A DNA stretch of 33,909 nucleotides from Entamoeba histolytica HM-1:IMSS (taxonomy: Eukaryota; Evosea; Mastigamoebida; Endamoebidae). Below, piece by piece: positions 28,735 to 33,909 of the stretch (positions are counted from its first letter, which is position 1; each line of letters starts with the position of its first letter). The stretch is from contig NW_001915039.1 in the NCBI RefSeq assembly GCF_000208925.1, forward strand, positions 1 through 33,909, written 5' to 3'. Both the position numbers and the translations under genes were made by a program. A model generated the notes under the pieces. The model worked only from the letters and a program-made list of their open reading frames with translations, was not told the DNA's origin and searched no databases.

Positions 28735-31639
28735 ACAAAAGAAATGAAAGTTTTAATTAACTGGTTTTTAAAAATATTTTTTAATAAGGAATAAAATTGA
28801 TAAATAATATTCATTATTCACCATTGATAATACTAAACTATTTTGTTGTCAATCAAATTCATTCAATATGTTTGAAGTAATTGAATAAATAAATCAAATC
28901 AACTGTTTTGTTGTTAAATCCATTGTTTTAATATCACTAATAATGTCATTTTCAAAAGTTACACCATTTAATTAACTCTACTTTTGATTGATTTCTTTTC
29001 TTTTTATTTGTATTGTAAATATCATTTTTTCTTTATTTTTAGTTTCTCGTTATTTCTTCAATTTATTTTGTTTATAACTATAAATCAAGTTATTTGTTAC
29101 TTTTTTCTGACTTTATTCTTTTTCTCTATATTTCTTAGTAATTTTGTTAATTTCTTTATTTTATTCATTCTTATAAACTTTCTATTTCTTCTTTCTATCA
29201 TGTCTTTTATATTTATATTTTTATTTCATTTCTTTATTCTATGTTATTCTTTCATTACATTATTTGAATTTTTGTATTTCTTTCATTCATCAATGAATAA
29301 CATAGAAATTAAAATGAAACATATTAAAAATAGCTGTAAAAGAAATAAATTTGAAATTGTCTTTCAATGTGATGAATCAACAATGAAAATGATGTTTTAA
29401 TGAATGTGTGAGACAAAATAGCAATTCAAATTATTCTCTTATTATTTTGTTGATAATTCATTATGTTAATTGATTGTTTCACAAATAAATAATTCAAAAA
29501 GAAGAATTTCATCGAAACAATCATCAAAAGATGAGATATTTCATTTCTATGTGTTTTTATTGTATATTGAAATACATATTGAAATAAAATACTACAAAAA
29601 CATTTGAATAATCATGACTGAGAAGAAATGTATAAAATAATATGTTTAGAACGTGATTTGAAATAATACGTTAATTATTGAAATATATAAGATTGAATAT
29701 ATTGAATGAGATTATGAAAATAATGAATGAGAAATTGATGAAGATAGAAATAAATTAATGAAGAAATGGATAAAAAGACATCTTACAATTCATGGGTATT
29801 GATTTAACAAATACTTTTCTCAAAAATATACACAAATTCAATCAGAATCAATAAATAATGTTTCATTCTCATTCTTCTTAAATAAATTACTTCAAAATAA
29901 AACAATACTTGACAAATTAATTATAATATTGTCAATTTAAATTATATGTTAAACGACATTTATAAAGATATATGAATATTTATTTATATTTAATTTTAAT
30001 ATTTTGTGTAATACATAAATCAAATATAACAAAGAAGATATATAAAATCAAGTAATGTGCTTGTTATAATATTTATTTTTAGAATAAATACCAAATAAAA
30101 ATGATGTGATTTAACAACATCAATAATACTAATTTTACAAATGTTCTGTTAAAATAAATTGAATTAATTTAATTTAAACAATGAAGAAGTGTTGTTAAAG
30201 ATATTTTTATTCAATACTTAACAATAAAACAACAAATTAAGATTAATTGTGATAATTTCATTCCATCTTTCAGTTTCGTATATTTTATTTCAATATATTA
30301 TAACAATCTTCTTTGAACAATGATAAAATAAGTGTTAGAATATTCATATGAAATAAAAATAAAGAATAAAATAGAAATGAATATTCAAAAATGATATTGA
30401 AAATGATAAATTAATACAAATCAAAAAGAAAATAATCATTGTTTTGATTATTATGAATAATTAAAATAAGTTATTCCATGTTAAAACCAAGAATAATGTT
30501 CAGTGAAACATTGATAAATTGAAATAAACACAAAATTCAAATACAATCAAATTATTTTATGTTTTGACAATGATGAATAAATGAATAGATATTATTCATT
30601 TAGAATATGAAGTTATAGATGAATAATAGAAATGTCAATTAATTTATTGATATTTATTTGTTTTATAAATACATAAAAATTTAAAACAAATTTCATCAAC
30701 AAGTTCCACTTCAACAATTTATAATTTCATTAATAATAGAAACGATGAATAACAATAAAGAATCAATATAAATATAATCATATTCTTTATTTTCATAATA
30801 CTAAATAACACTTTTAGTCAATTATAATGATAACAATAAATATGAAATAAAACAATGATAAATTGATAAAATAAAAAGAATAATAATTTTATTTGATTTT
30901 CATTTATTTTATTATTCATTTAAATATATGTTATTTCATTTTTTATTTCATTTCTTATTATTTTCATTTATTTACAAGATGTATTTGTATCATTTTGGCA
31001 TAATTATGATTTATATTTATTTATCATATTTTGTTCAACATAAAAATAAAATACTAAATAACAATAGAATAACTTCATAAATAATACACAATAAAATTGT
31101 ATATTAAATGATGAAATTAATAAACGTTTCAAAGAATGAATAAATACATGATATGAAAGAGAGAAAAAGAAAAAAAATAAAGATAAAAAAGATAAGAAAT
31201 AAATGACGATTATTAGAGTGAATAAATAATAAATAATAAAAGAAGAAATGAATGAATTTTAGAGGAAAGGATATGATTAACTATTTTAATTCATTTCATT
31301 TTTTTTATTTCAATACCAATACACAATAAAAACATAATACAAACAATAAGAAATAATAAATAATTAAAGAAAAGAAACAAACAATAAAAATAAGAGAAAA
31401 AAGAGTTAAAAATGATGCAATAAAAAAATAAATTGATGATAATAATTTATTTTCATTAACTCTATTTTACAACAATATTTCCACTTAATTGTACAATTGA
31501 AGAAGCATAATGATGGTAATATAAAATAGGAAGAAATAAGCAAGAGAAACTTAAGAGACACTATCAAACAGATAGAGGAGATGAATAAAGAAATATAAAA
31601 AGAAAATAAAAACATGTAATTAGGAAATTAAACAAACTA
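28735..31639. other. Gene-free AT-rich region
   Basis: No gene is supported. From about 28980 to 29280 the plus strand is T-rich and gives a spurious hydrophobic frame (28984-29400); its minus strand reads as Lys/Asn-rich text with many stops, like the decayed LINE copies. The rest alternates between A-rich and mixed AT. No RNA gene or clear repeat array was seen. Confidence 0.55.
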
Positions 31640-31689
31640 AAGTGAAAGGATAATAATGAAAAGCATCTGATGAGATGACCATTTCTAAG

Positions 31690-32060
31690 AGTAGAATCTA
31701 AATAGAAAAGTAATATGAAATAAAAGGGACATTCAAATGATTAATGTGGTGATCAAATGAATGAAGAAATTAAAAGTAGTTTGAAGTTGTTTTTTGTATT
31801 TATTACTTAAGGAAACATTAAGAAACCTTCATGATATACCACAGAGAAATATCATGAACAACTATCCAAATAAATTATTACCTCGAGTTCATGATCCGAG
31901 TGTATGGAATTCACATAATCGAATCATGTTAGAATGAAAAGGGATATAATTTGAAAAGGAAGTTGAAGAAAGTAATAAAGAAAATAAACAACTCATAGAA
32001 GATAAATCTGTTAATATAAAAAACAAGAAAAGAGAATAACAACAGTAGAAGATAAAGAAT
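31690..32060 (+). pseudogene. Decayed coding remnant of unknown family
   Basis: In one plus-strand frame from about 31730 to 32040 the text reads like protein between scattered stops: LKETLRNLHDIPQRNIMNN, then PNKLLPRVHDPSVWNSHNRIM (near 31815-31930), then an acidic FEKEVEESNKENKQLIEDKS. The mixed composition, with Pro, Trp, Arg and His codons, is unlike the surrounding simple AT-rich DNA and argues for former coding. I do not recognise the family. A retroelement ORF is a fair guess given the many decayed LINE pieces nearby, but no motif proves it. Confidence 0.4.
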
Positions 32061-33561
32061 AGAAATAAATATAATAATGAAAGAATAAATATAATGAAAT
32101 ATATTAATAAAGTGAAAATGAATGAAATAATCAATAAATCAAATACAATGATAATGAGGTGATTAGAAAATAAGAAATAAAATAACAAGAAATGAATATA
32201 TAATAATAAATTATGTCGTAAATAAGAATGAACAAATTAAATATGAAATAAATGATAAATGAAATGATGAGAATAGCCAAAATAAAATATAAAATAATTA
32301 TAATGAATTAATGAATAACAAAACAAGAAAGAATAAACTGAAAATAAACAACAATACAAATGAAAATGATAAAAACAAAAGAAGAATTGAAAATAAAGAA
32401 ATAATTAATGCATTTAAACAAGAAAGAATCATAAAATTGAATTACCATTTCATAAAATAACAAACATTAATATAGAAGATCAAATGGATTGAATAAATGA
32501 TAAATGATAATTGTAAATGATAAAAAGATAAAATTGATATTGATAAATAAAATAGAAATTGATAAAATAATTCAAATCAATAAATTAATAGAATGAAATA
32601 AAAGTAATGACAATAAACGTATTATTCAATAGAAAAACAGTAAAAGTGCTGAAATAACAAAACATTATATTTGTAATTATAAATAATAGTAAAAGATGTA
32701 ATGAATAATAACAACGAAAGACTTAATGGAATAATAAGGAAATTAATATAAAATATAAATATGTTGAATAATTAAGAATGAGAATGAATGAAATAACATC
32801 AAATAAAGAAGATGAAATAGAATAATAAGTATTTTGTAATTTTTTATTATTCTTTCTCCTTTTCTTTTTTTTGGGATATTATTGTTTGCATTTTCTTATT
32901 TGTTCTTCATTTTTTGGTTTTTCACATCTCATAACACTTTTTAATTAATGTTCACATGTGTTTGTCAAATGCACTAAATAAAACCTTAAAACAAACATGA
33001 TTTTGAGTTGCTAACATAGTCTATTCATGAAGTTTCCTTTGATGAGATAACTCATTGTTAAATATTTGTGTGGATGTTTATTATTTGTTAATATTCCAGT
33101 GTTATTTATTAAGATGTAAATATGTTTGTTAATGATAGTTTGTTCCTGAATATGTTAATGACATTTAAATGATTATCAGCAATTGTTAGTATTAAAGGAG
33201 AAGAAACGTATTCATAGTGTTATGAATTTATTCTTCTTTAAAACAATATTATAAACAATGAACCGTTTTAGTGTTCATTAAATTCAAAGTATAAACCAAA
33301 TAACAAATTAAATGAAGAATATTTAAGTTGAGCATGTTTGAAAGAAGTTAATTCAAATAAAATCAAACATGATGAAGAAACTGAACTAATTACTTCACAA
33401 TATGATGAAATAACAACCATTAATTGAATTATAATTAATGTATAATTAATGATAATTTAATAATAAAATAAATTAGAAAAAGAAAAAGAATCTTAAAAAT
33501 AAATTTAAGTTCAAACTAAAAATAAAAAAGAACTAATAAATAATAAAATAATAAAGAAAGA
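32061..33561. other. Gene-free region before the BspA-like gene
   Basis: Up to about 32820 the plus strand is A-rich with GAATAA and AATGAA strings and no coding frame. From 32820 to 33300 the composition is mixed and contains more G/C-bearing words, but no frame longer than a few dozen codons. A GAAC core (AAGAACTA at about 33528) lies shortly before the BspA-like start. Confidence 0.5.
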
Positions 33562-33909
33562 ATGAAAATAGGATATAATGAAATAATGATAATATCAAAG
33601 TATTTTGATGATATTAATGATTTTATTAATTTAGAAATGAGAGTTAAAAGATTTCAAGGAAATATGGAACGATTTCATTTTAATCCAATTCCATTAAATC
33701 AATATTCAAGAAAATTGTTTCCTAATATTGAAACATTTCTTATTTATAATGAAAAAGATGAAATATTTGAAGATGGAAGAATAAATAATTATGTAATATG
33801 GCATAAAGTGAGTTATTCAAGATATTTACAAGAGAAAATGTGTGAGTGAATATAAAAACATAGAATATAGAGTGATATATAAAGGTACAATACCACCAGA
33901 AGTTACATC
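33562..33909 (+). pseudogene. BspA-like leucine-rich-repeat gene, 5' part, frameshifted
   Basis: The first 95 codons match the N-terminal domain shared by the large Entamoeba BspA-like family: GYNEIMIISKYF, DDFINLEM, GNMERFHFNPIPLN and LFPNIETFLIYNEKDEIF. Members of this family carry Treponema-type (BspA) leucine-rich repeats, and at least one in E. histolytica has been reported at the cell surface. The frame stops at 33847-33849, but the neighbouring frame continues with text that again fits the family (SEYKNIEYRVIYKG, then TIPPEVT, the entry into the first repeat) and runs off the right edge. The shift lies at about 33825-33840, in or near an A4 run. It is therefore a one-base frameshift in an otherwise good gene: a young pseudogene or a base-call error. 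The repeats themselves are outside the window. Confidence 0.75.

Noticed and set aside
1..33909. tRNA arrays, rRNA genes or CRISPR arrays
   Set aside because: None seen. No regularly spaced direct repeats and no cloverleaf-like segment were noticed; Entamoeba tRNA genes usually sit in separate tandem arrays.

Overview
This window is nuclear DNA of an Entamoeba species, most likely of the E. histolytica / E. dispar / E. nuttalli group. The base composition is extremely AT-rich. Genes are compact, and the few introns are very short with GTTTGT...TAG borders. At least one gene has a GTATTTAAAC-type TATA element just before its start codon. The gene families are typical of Entamoeba: a CxxC-rich receptor-like kinase (TMK type), BspA-like and other leucine-rich-repeat proteins, a GTPase of the AIG1-like kind, and R4-type LINE remnants with a CCHC endonuclease finger. 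The exact species cannot be decided from sequence reading alone.

Layout. Positions 1-7200 are mostly decayed sequence: a broken lysine-rich gene (2161-2987), a receptor kinase truncated at both ends (3060-4583, minus strand), and a block of inverted LINE 3' ends around a long, heavily broken coding region (4830-7190). The gene-dense core is 7701-21695, all on the plus strand. It holds a tandem pseudokinase-kinase, the RNA 5'-kinase GRC3, COP9 signalosome subunit CSN3, elongation factor EF-1alpha, a 5'-truncated LINE, an Aurora-like kinase with one intron, endonuclease V with two introns, a leucine-rich-repeat pseudogene, an SGNH/GDSL hydrolase, and two tandem stand-alone glutamine-amidotransferase-like (BPL_N) proteins, the second frameshifted. 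Then come about 4.6 kb with no gene, a large multidomain GTPase (26317-28734), about 4.8 kb of gene-free or decayed sequence, and the 5' part of a frameshifted BspA-like gene at the right edge.

The core genes serve separate jobs: rRNA processing, protein turnover control, translation, mitotic-type signalling and nucleic acid repair. They do not look like one pathway. Two neighbouring genes that may be functionally linked are the BPL_N pair. The most unusual intact protein is the 805-residue GTPase with three N-terminal beta-grasp-like repeats and a Cys/His cluster. The Aurora-like kinase and endonuclease V each carry substitutions at positions normally held to be catalytic.

The long gene-free tracts have a strong A-versus-T strand bias. 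I read this as old lysine-rich coding DNA (LINE-like) decaying in one orientation or the other. Several one-base frameshifts could also be assembly errors, which reading alone cannot exclude.
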